Shown here in pieces: positions 29,937 to 40,585 of a stretch of 64,000 bases of DNA (the stretch's first letter is position 1; every line of letters starts with the position of its first letter). Location: assembly GCF_000971765.1 (NCBI RefSeq), contig NZ_CP010907.1, positions 838,338-902,337 on the forward strand. The letters run 5' to 3'. A model generated the notes under the pieces. It ran no database searches. It worked only from the letters and a program-made list of their open reading frames with translations, and was not told where the DNA came from. A program made the translations under genes and the position numbers. Origin of the DNA: Candidatus Pantoea carbekii (GTDB taxonomy: Bacteria > Pseudomonadota > Gammaproteobacteria > Enterobacterales > Enterobacteriaceae).

Positions 29937-32900
29937 ATGATCATGCAATCATCTGAATTTTTTTTTAACCCATTGAGACTTAAATTGTACGGTGAATGTC
30001 TTATTGAATCGTCTGCTGGTACAGGTAAAACCTTTACTATTAGTATACTATATCTAAGATTATTACTAGGGTTGGGTGGTAAATATGCATATATGCGACC
30101 TCTATCAGTAGAAGAGATTTTAGTCGTTACTTTTACTGAAGCAGCGACTGCTGAAATCCGTGATCGTATTCATCAAAATATTCATGAATTACGGTTAGCT
30201 TGTATTCGTAAATACAGTTACAATTCTATGCTAATGGAATTGTTGAACGATATTCTAGATCCTGCTGATGCTGCTTTACTTCTGCTAGCGGCTGAGCGCC
30301 AAATGGATCAAGCAGCTATCTTTACTATTCACGGTTTCTGTCAGCGCATGCTTACTATTAATGCTTTTGAATCTGGAATTTTTTTTAATCAAAAATTAAT
30401 TGAAGATGAAAAAAATCTATTTCAAGAGGCCACGACCGATTTTTGGCGATCTCATTTCTATCCCCTACCATTTGATATTGCAAAAATAATTTTTGAAAAA
30501 TGGAGTGGACCTGAAAAATTGTTGGAAACATTATACCCTTTTTTACAAAGTCAAGGTCCTACTTTAAATTTTCAATTTAATGAAAATGAAACGTTAATTT
30601 CATTACATGAAAAAAATTTATTACTTATTGATACCATGAAAACTAAGTGGCTAAAAAAAGTACCAACAATATTTACGCTACTTTCTGAAGCTGATGTTGA
30701 TAAACGTATATATAATAATAAATATTTACCTTTATGGATTGAGAAAATTTCACTGTGGGCAGACAGTAAAACTTGTGATTATAAAATACCTTCTGAACTA
30801 ATACGTTTTGGACAAAAGAAATTACGACAAAAAAAAAATAAAGACAATGTTCCTTACGATTCATTGTTTTTAGAAATTGACGAGTTTTTGGAAAAAGATA
30901 TTTCATTACATAATCTAATTATTAGTAAAGCATTACAAGAAATACATAGTACAGTAAAAAAACAAAAACACTTAAAGGCAATACTCAGTTTTAATGATTT
31001 GCTTAGTTTGCTAGATGATGCTCTTAAAAAAACTAGTGGTAATGAATTGGCACAATCTATTCGACAGCGTTTTCCAGTAGCTCTAATTGATGAATTTCAA
31101 GATACTGATCCATTGCAATACCGTATTTTTCGTGCATTATATTCAAATCAGCCTTCGCATGCACTATTGCTAATTGGTGATCCAAAACAGGCTATCTATG
31201 GGTTTCGTGGTGCGGACATCTTTACTTATATTCAGGCACGCAATGAAATAAAATCACATTATACCTTGGATATTAACTGGCGCTCTTCGTCAGCTATGAT
31301 TGATAGTGTTAATCAAATTTTTTCTCGAATTAATAATCCATTTATTTTTAATGATATTTCTTTTTTACCAGTAAAGTGCGCCTTTGAGAATCAAAAGCTA
31401 ACTTTTCTTTTGGATAATCAACCACAGCCAGCTTTTCGTTTTTGGTTACAACCTGGTAATAGTTGTAGCATTAATAATTATCAAAAATATATGGCACAGC
31501 AGTGTGCAGCTAGTATTAGTGTCTGGCTAGAAGCTGGTCAACAACAGCGTGCTCAATTGGGTAAAGAGAAAATGCTACGGCCGATTCAAGCATCTGATAT
31601 TACCGTACTCGTTCGAAACCATTATGAAGCGCATCTAATATGCAATGCACTTAATCAATTTAATATTTGTTCTGTGTATCTTTCGAACCGGAATAGTGTT
31701 TATAGCACACTGGAAGCTCGTGAATTAATATGGTTATTAAAAGCAGTTTTAGAACCTGAATGTGAAAGCACAGTACGAACTGCTTTAGCAACTTCGCTAT
31801 TTTCTTTTAGCGCTTTACAGCTTGAGAATTTATATCAAGATATACGTTATTGGGATAAATTAGTAAATGTCTTTTCAGAATGGCAGTTAACATGGCAGCA
31901 ATACGGTTTATTACCCATGCTTCGTCAAATTATGAATAAATATCATTTACCAGAAAATTTATTAGCATCAAAAAATGGAGAACGCCGCTTAACTGATTTA
32001 ATGCATTTAGGAGAATTATTGCAGGAAGTTTCATTCAAACTAGATACGCAACATGCTTTAGTGCGCTATTTAGAACGGAAAGTAGCATCTCCAAATACTC
32101 CATCTATTAAAGAACAACAACGTTTAGAACATGATCGTTGTCTAGTACATATTGTTACAATTCACAAATCTAAAGGACTGCAATATCCAATAGTATGCTT
32201 ACCGTTTGCTGTAGCATTTCGAGAACTGAATACAATCTTAACTTTGATGAAATCTACTGATGAAAGTTTTGCATTAGCTAAACAAAAAAGATTGGCAGAA
32301 GACTTACGTTTATTGTATGTAGCATTAACACGTTCAATCTATCATTGCAGTGTAGGTATTGCACCAATTGTTCGTAACTTACGTGAATGTAAAATTAACA
32401 AAGCAAATGTAACTACTGATTTACATCTCAGTGCGCTTGGTTATTTACTACAGCAAGGTAAAGAAGCCACTGCAAATCAGCTAAAGGTAATACTAGATAA
32501 AATAAGTAGTAATAATCCTATTTTTGAAGTAATATCTAGTAACATAGTAGGCGTAGAGCAAAACAAACAACAAAAAGTTAAGGATAATATTCTGCTGAGC
32601 GCTCGTAAAATAACGCGTCAACTATGTGATCCATGGTGTGTGACTAGCTATACTAAATTAGTACATCATCATGCTGATATTTTGCATCAAATAATACCAA
32701 ATTTAGACATAGATGTTACTACAGAAAAAAATAATTTTAAAAAAGATAACATAACATCATTAACCCCTCATGAATTTCCTCGAGGTACTATAGCAGGTAC
32801 TTTCTTACACGAATTATTTAAATTGCTAGATTTCTCACAACTTCCTACCGAACAGAAACTAACTCAATATTTAGAGAAAAATGGTCACTCTGCCTATTGG

Positions 32901-33485
32901 CAACCAATGCTTAGAAAATGGATTACAGACGTTGTTAATGTACCACTTAACATGAAAGGAATGACGCTTTCTCAGATATCTCAGCATAATCGATTAACAG
33001 AGATGTCCTTTTACTTACCGATTAATAATTTATTGAAGGCAAATGACTTTAATAACATATTAAGAAAAAATGATATTTTATCTTCTCTTGCCCCACCACT
33101 TGATTTTATACAAATACAAGGTATGCTGAGGGGATTTATAGATTTAGTTTTTCGATTTGAAGGTAAATATTATTTATTAGATTATAAATCTAATTGGTTA
33201 GGTACGAACTCTAAAGCCTATAACTCTAAAACTATAATAGAGACCATGATTAATCATCGATACGATTTACAGTATCAGCTTTATACCTTAGCACTTCATC
33301 GTTATTTACAGCATCATCTTGTTAATTATCAATATGAGGAAAATTTTGGAGGTGTATTTTATTTATTTTTACGTGGTATTGAAAGTAATAATTTTTCTAA
33401 TAGCAGTATATTTTACACACGACCGAAGTATGAATGTATTTTTCAGTTAGATACCTTATTTCGTACTAAGGCAATGATACAATGA
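29937..33485 (+). CDS. recB: Exodeoxyribonuclease V subunit beta (RecB)
   Basis: 3'-5' helicase and nuclease subunit of RecBCD, which processes double-strand ends. The 1182-residue product (1180 in E. coli) is complete. Walker A is ESSAGTGKTFT near residues 22-32; the Walker B/motif II is LIDEFQDTDPLQYRIF; motif III is IGDPKQAIYGFRGADIF; motif VI is LRLLYVALTRS. The C-terminal nuclease domain retains its catalytic residues in YYLLDYKSNWLG (Asp and Lys of the DxK motif). A second ATG two codons in is an alternative start. A ten-A run (30829-30838) sits in frame inside a lysine-rich linker. recD overlaps its stop by 4 bases. Confidence 0.97.
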   Translation: MIMQSSEFFFNPLRLKLYGECLIESSAGTGKTFTISILYLRLLLGLGGKYAYMRPLSVEEILVVTFTEAATAEIRDRIHQNIHELRLACIRKYSYNSMLMELLNDILDPADAALLLLAAERQMDQAAIFTIHGFCQRMLTINAFESGIFFNQKLIEDEKNLFQEATTDFWRSHFYPLPFDIAKIIFEKWSGPEKLLETLYPFLQSQGPTLNFQFNENETLISLHEKNLLLIDTMKTKWLKKVPTIFTLLSEADVDKRIYNNKYLPLWIEKISLWADSKTCDYKIPSELIRFGQKKLRQKKNKDNVPYDSLFLEIDEFLEKDISLHNLIISKALQEIHSTVKKQKHLKAILSFNDLLSLLDDALKKTSGNELAQSIRQRFPVALIDEFQDTDPLQYRIFRALYSNQPSHALLLIGDPKQAIYGFRGADIFTYIQARNEIKSHYTLDINWRSSSAMIDSVNQIFSRINNPFIFNDISFLPVKCAFENQKLTFLLDNQPQPAFRFWLQPGNSCSINNYQKYMAQQCAASISVWLEAGQQQRAQLGKEKMLRPIQASDITVLVRNHYEAHLICNALNQFNICSVYLSNRNSVYSTLEARELIWLLKAVLEPECESTVRTALATSLFSFSALQLENLYQDIRYWDKLVNVFSEWQLTWQQYGLLPMLRQIMNKYHLPENLLASKNGERRLTDLMHLGELLQEVSFKLDTQHALVRYLERKVASPNTPSIKEQQRLEHDRCLVHIVTIHKSKGLQYPIVCLPFAVAFRELNTILTLMKSTDESFALAKQKRLAEDLRLLYVALTRSIYHCSVGIAPIVRNLRECKINKANVTTDLHLSALGYLLQQGKEATANQLKVILDKISSNNPIFEVISSNIVGVEQNKQQKVKDNILLSARKITRQLCDPWCVTSYTKLVHHHADILHQIIPNLDIDVTTEKNNFKKDNITSLTPHEFPRGTIAGTFLHELFKLLDFSQLPTEQKLTQYLEKNGHSAYWQPMLRKWITDVVNVPLNMKGMTLSQISQHNRLTEMSFYLPINNLLKANDFNNILRKNDILSSLAPPLDFIQIQGMLRGFIDLVFRFEGKYYLLDYKSNWLGTNSKAYNSKTIIETMINHRYDLQYQLYTLALHRYLQHHLVNYQYEENFGGVFYLFLRGIESNNFSNSSIFYTRPKYECIFQLDTLFRTKAMIQ

Positions 33486-35335
33486 CCGACATGATACAGC
33501 TATTAGAACACGCAGCAACATTAAACTTATTTCGTGCATTAGATATTCAATTTGCTCAATTAGTCACTAACAACTCTCAACCCGCACGTCTCCTAGCAGC
33601 AGCTTGTCTAAGCGCTAAAGTTGGTGATGGACATGTTTGCCTGCCATTGTCGCAGTTAACTTGTGAATTGCTTTTTAAAGGACGTCATCCTGAGCTTGCT
33701 CATGCAATTTGGAAAGCAGCTGGTCAACCGAAAGATTGGTATACTATATTTTATGGTTGGTCAGCAATTAGCATTATTGGTAGCAAAACAGCACCAATTG
33801 TTTTGGTTGCAGATCGACTTTATCTACATCGATTATGGCAAGATGAAGGGAAAATAGCACGTTTTTTCCAACAGCAATCTATATTGCAAGATTTTGAATT
33901 TAATCAAGTTCGCATTGTTCTAGATCAGTTCTTTGGAACTCAAGAAGAAAATTTTCATAAAATTGCTGCTGCAGCAGCAATAACCCAAAAAATTACAATA
34001 ATATGTGGAGGTCCTGGAACTGGTAAAACTACTACAGTAGCAAAGTTATTAGCAGCATTGATTCGACTAAGTAAAGGGAAAATACGGATTCAGTTAACAG
34101 CTCCTACAGGAAAAGCAGCAGCACGTTTAAGTGAAGCTCTTCACAAAACGTTACATCAACTTTCGATAAGTAAAAACGAAGAAAATAGTTTTCCTAAAAA
34201 AGCAGTAACACTGCATTGTTTATTAGGAGCACATCCGCAAACACAACGTCTTCATTATCATGATAAACATCATTTGCATCTCGATGTATTAGTAGTAGAT
34301 GAAACTTCTATGGTTGATTTGAGTATGATGACAAAGTTAATAGCTGCTTTACCATTAAAAGCACGTGTCATTTTTCTCGGTGACCATCATCAGCTAGCTT
34401 CCGTAGAGGTAGGTGCTATCTTTGGTGATATTTGCCGCTGTGCTGAAGCTGGGTACAGTACTGTACGTGCTTCACAGCTTAGAAAGCTTACCGGCTGTTA
34501 TGTCTATGGTAATAATAATGCGTACGCACCAGTTATCCGTGATTCTATTTGTCTGTTGCGAAAAAATTATCGTTTTCATTTTAATTCTGGTATTGCTCAG
34601 TTAGCATCAGCTGTACTTAATGGAAATACTCAATTAATGGAAGACTTATTAAAATCTAGCCTTACTGATATTAATCGTCATTCAATAAACTCTAGTCAAA
34701 CTTATGAAACTATGTTAGAACAAGTAATAGAAGGTTATAGTCCAATTTTACGGTTGATTCAAAAAAATCATGATCCTATAGAAATTTTAACTGCATTCAA
34801 CTTGTATCAACTTTTATGTGTTCTTCGAGAGGGACCATTCGGGATTGAAGGGTTAAATCAGCGCATTGAGCAAAAGTTAAGAAAAATGCAATTAATTCGC
34901 TGTTCTTGTAGTATAAATACTACTAATTTTTGGTATCAAGGACGACCAATAATGGTAACTCGTAACGATAGTATACTGGGGTTATCTAATGGGGATGTAG
35001 GTATTACTATGTATGATCGTCAAGGTTTTCTAAAAGTATTTTTTCTATTAGATAATAATAAAGTTAAAATGGTACAACCAAACCGTTTGCCAACTCATAA
35101 TACGACATGGGCTATGACGGTACATAAATCACAAGGATCAGAATTTGATCATGTTGCGTTAGTAATGCCAACACATTGTCTGCCAGTACTAACTCGAGAA
35201 TTAATCTATACTGCAATTACTCGTGCGCGCAATAAATTAACTTTATATGGTGATCATAACATTTTTTCTTATGCTATACAATTACGCACTCAACGAAATA
35301 GTGGCTTACTAGAACGATTATGTGTTTCTATTTAA
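33482..35335 (+). CDS. recD: Exodeoxyribonuclease V subunit alpha (RecD)
   Basis: 5'-3' helicase of RecBCD, and the subunit that keeps the nuclease active before Chi. The 617-residue product (608 in E. coli) has Walker A CGGPGTGKTTTVAKLL near residues 174-189, motif II VVDETSMVD, motif III FLGDHHQLASVEVG, and the C-terminal UvrD-like motifs TVHKSQGSEFDHV and YTAITRARNKL. Its ATG overlaps the recB stop (ATGA), which implies translational coupling. It converges on argA with only 9 bases between the two stop codons, so both transcripts probably run into the opposite gene or end within it. Confidence 0.96.
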   Translation: MTDMIQLLEHAATLNLFRALDIQFAQLVTNNSQPARLLAAACLSAKVGDGHVCLPLSQLTCELLFKGRHPELAHAIWKAAGQPKDWYTIFYGWSAISIIGSKTAPIVLVADRLYLHRLWQDEGKIARFFQQQSILQDFEFNQVRIVLDQFFGTQEENFHKIAAAAAITQKITIICGGPGTGKTTTVAKLLAALIRLSKGKIRIQLTAPTGKAAARLSEALHKTLHQLSISKNEENSFPKKAVTLHCLLGAHPQTQRLHYHDKHHLHLDVLVVDETSMVDLSMMTKLIAALPLKARVIFLGDHHQLASVEVGAIFGDICRCAEAGYSTVRASQLRKLTGCYVYGNNNAYAPVIRDSICLLRKNYRFHFNSGIAQLASAVLNGNTQLMEDLLKSSLTDINRHSINSSQTYETMLEQVIEGYSPILRLIQKNHDPIEILTAFNLYQLLCVLREGPFGIEGLNQRIEQKLRKMQLIRCSCSINTTNFWYQGRPIMVTRNDSILGLSNGDVGITMYDRQGFLKVFFLLDNNKVKMVQPNRLPTHNTTWAMTVHKSQGSEFDHVALVMPTHCLPVLTRELIYTAITRARNKLTLYGDHNIFSYAIQLRTQRNSGLLERLCVSI

Positions 35336-35344
35336 AAATTAATA

Positions 35345-36673
35345 TTAATATACTTCTACCATCAAAACTTTTGAACCACGTTGATAGTTATACATTTTTT
35401 TCTTGCTTTCAGGTAGTGATTCAATACTGACTGGCGCAAAACCCCGTTCTTGAAACCAATGAATACTGTATGTAGTTAGTACAAAAATTTTTCGTAATCC
35501 GATTTGACGTGCTTGTAAAGTTAATCGATTTAATAAAAGTTCTCCGCGAGATGAGCTACGATATTCTGGATGCACAGCTACACAAGCAATTTCTCCTATC
35601 TTCTCATCTAAAAATGGATACAGTGCTGCACAGGCAATGGTTAAATTATCATGTTTAATAACGGTAAATTTATCAATTTCCATTTCTAACTGTTCACGAG
35701 AACGACGTACTAAAATTCCTTGTTGTTCCAGAGGACGAATGAGTTCTAAAATACCTCCTATATCATTAATAGTTGCTTGGCGAATTTGTTCAGCCGATTC
35801 CATAACAATCTGTGTACCAATACCGTCACGAGAAAATAGTTCTTGTAGCAAGCAACCATCTTCTTGATAACTGATTAAGTGGCTACGTCGCACGCCTTTA
35901 CGACATGCTTTAACTGCACCAGAAAGAAAATACATAGTATTCAAAAGCGAATGATTGTCATTTTTTATATTATCAATATATACTTGAGCTTCATAAGGGA
36001 ATAATTCTGAAATGGTTTCACCATCTTGGTTAGTAACACCTTGTTCTGCGCAAAAACCTATCATTTTTTCGGCTTTAAGTTTAATCGCTATCTGTGTAGC
36101 TATTTCTTCTGATACTAAATTAAAGCTTTCACCGGTTACTGATGCTGCTATTGGTCCAAGCAAAACGATATTATTGTTATTCAATTGTTGGTAAATTGCC
36201 TTTTCATCAATTCGACGAATTCGACCACTATGGCAATAGTCTACTCCTTCATGTACACCTAAAGGTTGAGCAATAATAAAATTTCCACTTACAACATTAA
36301 TATGCGCACCTTTTAATGGAGTATTATTTAAACTCATCGATAAACGTGCTGTTATATCTAGTTGCAAACGTCCTGCAATCTTTTTTATCAATTCCAACGA
36401 ACGTAGATCAGTGACTCGTATTTTTTTATGGTAAATCGGTTCTAATTGTTGTTGTATTACACTAATATGGATTTGTGGCCGTGCGCCGTATACTAAAATC
36501 AGGCGAATACCTAAACTATGTAGTAAACCAATATCGTTAATAATATTTGAAAAATTTTCATGTTCAATGGCTTCACCACATAACATGATAACAAAAGTTT
36601 TACCCCTGTGGGTATTAATATAGGGAACGGTATGACGAAAACTCTGTACTAATTCAGTACTGCGTTTCTTCAC
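35345..36673 (-). CDS. argA: N-acetylglutamate synthase
   Basis: First committed step of arginine synthesis, acetylating glutamate with acetyl-CoA. The 442-residue product (443 in E. coli) has an N-terminal amino acid kinase-like domain (about 20-290; [25 protein letters not shown]), which binds arginine as feedback inhibitor in E. coli, and a C-terminal GNAT acetyltransferase domain (about 295-442; [34 protein letters not shown]). It converges on recD. Upstream, where E. coli has the divergent amidase gene amiC, there is only gene-free DNA. Retention fits provision of arginine. Confidence 0.96.
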   Translation of the reverse strand: MKKRSTELVQSFRHTVPYINTHRGKTFVIMLCGEAIEHENFSNIINDIGLLHSLGIRLILVYGARPQIHISVIQQQLEPIYHKKIRVTDLRSLELIKKIAGRLQLDITARLSMSLNNTPLKGAHINVVSGNFIIAQPLGVHEGVDYCHSGRIRRIDEKAIYQQLNNNNIVLLGPIAASVTGESFNLVSEEIATQIAIKLKAEKMIGFCAEQGVTNQDGETISELFPYEAQVYIDNIKNDNHSLLNTMYFLSGAVKACRKGVRRSHLISYQEDGCLLQELFSRDGIGTQIVMESAEQIRQATINDIGGILELIRPLEQQGILVRRSREQLEMEIDKFTVIKHDNLTIACAALYPFLDEKIGEIACVAVHPEYRSSSRGELLLNRLTLQARQIGLRKIFVLTTYSIHWFQERGFAPVSIESLPESKKKMYNYQRGSKVLMVEVY

Positions 36674-37232
36674 GATAGATCCTCTAAAAACTTTTATGTT
36701 AGCCTTTCATATTATTATACAATGTTGAGTCAAAATGTTATTTGTTATTTATAAATCATATTTATTTAATACATTCCATTTGTTTAAATGTATTTATATA
36801 TATATGCTTATATAATATGCTGTATATTATTTATATTTATAAAATTTTTACGAATAATTTAAAAAAAATTTAAACAATTTCTAAAATTTATTGACATAAT
36901 AATATTTGATGTTTGGGCATTAATAAAAATTTAGTTATAGTGAATTAATGTAGTAATTTTTAAAGTTATCGCATAACTCAGTAACTTACTTTATCGGTGT
37001 TATATATAACGTCTTGTTATTAATTTTTAATGATTTTAATGTAACCAGGCTATTCAAAATAAACAAGGATTTAAAAACATTAGAAAAACGTAATCCTTTT
37101 AGGATGAATATACTAACATTACAAAAATTTTGACATAGTTACGGATAATTGAATATTAATTTTCAATTAATGAGATTGTGATTTCATTGACATAACTGAT
37201 TTCTAAGCATTTTAGAATTATACATGTTAATT
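36674..37232. other. Gene-free stretch upstream of argA (amiC position)
   Basis: 559 AT-rich bases with no gene. E. coli carries amiC, encoding the division-site amidase activated by NlpD, divergent from argA at this point; nothing like it is visible. The stretch must hold the argA promoter. I saw two TTGACA sequences on the plus strand (near 36892 and 37189), but neither has a well-spaced -10 or a gene to serve. Confidence 0.55.
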
Positions 37233-37309
<77 letters not shown>

Positions 37310-37327
37310 GCGTCTTTAATACTATAT

Positions 37328-37355
37328 AATGTACTCTTGATATTGAATGATGCAA
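37328..37355 (-). promoter_or_regulatory. Possible promoter of the initiator tRNA
   Basis: Reading the minus strand, TTGCAT (37350-37355) and TACATT (37328-37333) are separated by 16 bases, and the -10 lies 18 bases before the tRNA 5' end. The region between -10 and the tRNA ends in a GACGC-like G/C-rich discriminator, as in stable RNA promoters. Such matches are easily found in AT-rich DNA. Confidence 0.3.
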
Positions 37356-38552
37356 CTTCTTTTTTCTAAAAAAAAGTAAAATAATGTCAATTAATGAATA
37401 TTTAAAATAAAAAGATATCTATCTATTGATTTTAATCAATATTTGAATACGACATATATAGATAAATTTTATCTTACCTTAACATTGTAACTTATAATAT
37501 AGAAAAAAATAGAAATTACATAGAAAAAGTTTGTCGCAATGTAGGTAGATCAATAAATTTTATTTGTCAACATTATATATTGGTTACAAAATAGTAATTA
37601 CACACAGTCACTATATTTTATATTTTTAAAATTAAATCAAAACACTAAATTTATTAAACACATGAATATGTAGTTAGAAGGAAGGTGAGTGAATAGAAAT
37701 ATTTAAGATCAAATTTTACAAATTGAGTAACATTAAAGCTGAAAAAAAGAATTTTCCGTAAAATTGAAAATTGTTTTTTTATTGCGATATATAAATTGAT
37801 TCAATCAGTTAAAATTTATTTTCCATCAGATGACAGAACGCATACATACTAAGCCTTACCAATTATTATTACACCACATTATTTAAATGCATTCATGCAT
37901 AATGTTATTCTCGTCAAAAAAAATAAGCTTAAATATCTAATTGATTAGATGTTTCTAAAAAAGAAACAAAAATTTGTAAAAAAGGATTCTTAATTTTTGA
38001 TTGTCCCATTAAAGCATCATATTAGGTAAAATATGAAAATTTAATCAATAATTAAATTTTAGAGTACAAGTTAGCACGGATACTGATTTTTACGATACAC
38101 GTGTTTTAACATTTTTTAGATATAATGGTAACAATAGCAGCATGTATAATAGGTTGGTTAATGTTTAATCAAACTAAATAAAATAAAGAATAAATATATG
38201 TAAATGTGCCTTGTTCAAGTACATAGAAAATATACCACATAAAATACTTATTCTCCTAGATAATTAATTTTTGATTTTTTTTTAATAGTTAGAAGAATGC
38301 TTACTAAATTTATACTATCCCTCTAGTACTGCTTATGAGGAATATTTCTTTAAATTGATATAAATTAATTATTCTAGCGACAGGGATACTCGACTACTAT
38401 GAAGTAGTACATGCAATTTAATGAATAAATATAAACAATACTCTCAGTTTAGAAGACCTGTAATTAAGTATGCTAAAAAATATTAGAAAATATATTCTAC
38501 TAAGGAATTTCTATTAGTTAATTATTCATTTTTAATTTTATATTGTCTTAAT
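37356..38552. other. Gene-free stretch between tRNA-fMet and queF
   Basis: Nearly 1.2 kb with no open frame of 60 codons and no recognisable RNA gene. In E. coli this interval spans a series of genes, including mltA, tcdA, csdA/csdE and others; all seem lost from this site. No remnant was recognised by eye. Confidence 0.6.
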
Positions 38553-39401
38553 TTATTGACGAGCTAGACGTAAGTAATTCGGTAAAAAAGTTACGTTACT
38601 TCGCCATGGGTTGATATCAATACCACCCCGTCTTGTATAACGAGCATACACAGTTAGCGCTGTGGGTTTACAAAATCGAAGAAGATCACTGAAAATTCGT
38701 TCAATGCATTGTTCATGGAATTCGTTATGTTGACGAAAAGATACTAAATAAGATAGTAACGATTCACGATTAATACGCGGTCCTTCATAACGAATCATTA
38801 TTGAAGCCCAATCTGGTTGATTAGTAATCATACAATTAGATTTTAGTAGATGACTGATTAGAGTTTCAGTTACAATTTTATCGTTACTATTCATGCAGGC
38901 AAGATAGTTTATATTTAAATTGTAATCAGTTATTATAATATCTTGTTCATCGAGTAATTCGCCTTCAAAATATCCTATTTTCTGATCGTTTAGGTCGCTC
39001 AATTTAAATAATTTTATACAAACATTACCCATAGCACAATTACTGATGTCTTTTTGTAAGATATGATGTACTTCATCCCAATCAGCAAAAATTGCTTGAT
39101 TAAAACTGTTGAGGTACAGTTTAAAGCTTTTAGATTCAATAAAATTTTGGCTATCAGCAGATATAATGACTTGACCTATTGCTACTTGCGGCAATCCTTT
39201 CTTATTTAACCAAGATAATTCATATAATGTCCAAATATCTGCACCATGGAATGATAATTTATTTTTTTGAATATTTAGTACGTTGCGACTGAGGTTACGT
39301 GGTAGAGATTGTAATAATGTGTCCTGATAACCAATAGGATAACTTGTAGGCTTACCTAATACTAGATTATTGATTATTTTATGCTGATTTTTGAAAGTCA
39401 T
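38553..39401 (-). CDS. queF: NADPH-dependent 7-cyano-7-deazaguanine reductase
   Basis: Reduces the nitrile preQ0 to the amine preQ1 in queuosine synthesis. The 282-residue protein has exactly the length of the long E. coli type (YqcD). It is a fused two-domain tunnelling fold: the NADPH-binding stretch [14 protein letters not shown] lies near residues 92-105, the catalytic Cys is in [16 protein letters not shown] around residue 190, and [27 protein letters not shown] lies near 205-231. queE and queD, two of the three earlier steps, are also in this window. tgt and queA would be needed elsewhere to finish the modification. Confidence 0.96.
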   Translation of the reverse strand: MTFKNQHKIINNLVLGKPTSYPIGYQDTLLQSLPRNLSRNVLNIQKNKLSFHGADIWTLYELSWLNKKGLPQVAIGQVIISADSQNFIESKSFKLYLNSFNQAIFADWDEVHHILQKDISNCAMGNVCIKLFKLSDLNDQKIGYFEGELLDEQDIIITDYNLNINYLACMNSNDKIVTETLISHLLKSNCMITNQPDWASIMIRYEGPRINRESLLSYLVSFRQHNEFHEQCIERIFSDLLRFCKPTALTVYARYTRRGGIDINPWRSNVTFLPNYLRLARQ

Positions 39402-39802
39402 ATATGCTTACCTTACTTTATTTTAAATAAAATTCATTAATTACAATCTGTCTTTTGCAGAATGCTGAGTTATGCAGTAAAAATAAGCATGTTAGTAGAA
39501 TGTTTCTATTTTAAAAGATTTATAGTTATTGTTTTTTGCGTAACCTGTATGGTTCTATAATAAAGACTATGTTTTTTAAGTTTATTTAATAAAAGATATT
39601 GTTTTAAAAATATTAAATTTAATTTAATAAACTTTAAATATTGATAGTTTTTTAGTTTCATTGCATGAGCTCGATACGTTTATATAATAATCGAATCATT
39701 CATCAAGAATGATAGTAGAACCATAATGTTGATCAAAACTAATGATAAATTAAATAAGGTAATACATTTACATAGATTGTTATCTTTTCATACATAACAA
39801 AG
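39402..39802. other. Gene-free stretch between queF and ssb
   Basis: 401 bases between two minus-strand genes, with no recognisable gene. This is one of the two junctions of the relocated ssb-uvrA block; no repeat or mobile-element end is visible here. Confidence 0.5.
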
Positions 39803-40318
39803 CTAAAAGGGTATATCATCGTCAAAATGCATTAAGGGTTCGTTGTGTACAACACCACTTTCTTGTGAATGTTGCTGAGTAGTTTGGCTGCTCTTCTTAT
39901 TCTGTAATGTTTCAAGTTTATTATTATAATCGTCTACTTTTGTTAGACCATTAATATTAATACTTGACTGACGAGTACCTAACATTTGCATAGTACCATT
40001 TATGTTGACAACTATTTCGGTAGAATAGCGATCTTGACCATTTTGATCCTGCCATTTACGCGTACGTAATTGTCCTTCAATATAAACTTGAGATCCTTTG
40101 CGTAAATACTCGCTAGCAATTTCTGCCAACTTGCCAAATAGTACAACACGATGCCATTCTGTAATTTCTCTGTTTTCCCCAGTTTGTTTATCGCGCCAAT
40201 TTTCTGATGTAGCTAAGGTAATATTAGCTACCGCACTTCCATTGGGCATATAACGTACTTCTGGATCTTGACCTAAATTTCCTACAAGAATTACTTTATT
40301 TATACCACGATTAGCCAT
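39803..40318 (-). CDS. ssb: Single-stranded DNA-binding protein
   Basis: Coats single-stranded DNA in replication, repair and recombination, and recruits partners through its tail. The 171-residue protein (178 in E. coli) has the OB-fold at about 1-112 ([60 protein letters not shown]), then a shortened Gln/Asn/Ser linker, and the conserved acidic tail MHFDDDIPF that binds RecJ, exonucleases and helicases. It is divergent from uvrA, the ancestral pairing, but the pair has moved: in E. coli it lies near 92 minutes, far from relA. Confidence 0.97.
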   Translation of the reverse strand: MANRGINKVILVGNLGQDPEVRYMPNGSAVANITLATSENWRDKQTGENREITEWHRVVLFGKLAEIASEYLRKGSQVYIEGQLRTRKWQDQNGQDRYSTEIVVNINGTMQMLGTRQSSININGLTKVDDYNNKLETLQNKKSSQTTQQHSQESGVVHNEPLMHFDDDIPF

Positions 40319-40585
40319 ATCACTAACCCCCTATAAATTATAGAATAATTAATTACTAATTCTAAAAAAATTTTCAATTTAAAATAGTGAGATAATATTA
40401 AGTCATACTTAATTAAAGTCAATTTTAAAAAAAATGATCTAAATATAATTTTTTTGGTACAAAATAGCAAATATAAAATACTATTATAGATATTTATATC
40501 AATTTATGATAAACTTGAATCAGCTATGTTTATGTTTTTGTATCAATCAAAAATACTTTTAATGAAGTTTAATTCGGAAAAGTGA
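40319..40585. promoter_or_regulatory. Divergent ssb/uvrA promoter region without a visible SOS box
   Basis: 267 bases between divergent starts. In E. coli LexA operators of the form CTGT-N8-ACAG lie here and control uvrA and one ssb promoter. I see no CTGT paired with ACAG at that spacing. Constitutive expression of both genes is the simplest reading, consistent with the loss of LexA common in such symbionts. Confidence 0.5.

Noticed and set aside
36890-37200. TTGACA sequences that look like -35 boxes upstream of argA and the tRNA
   Set aside because: They point the wrong way for both genes and lack a -10 at the right distance.
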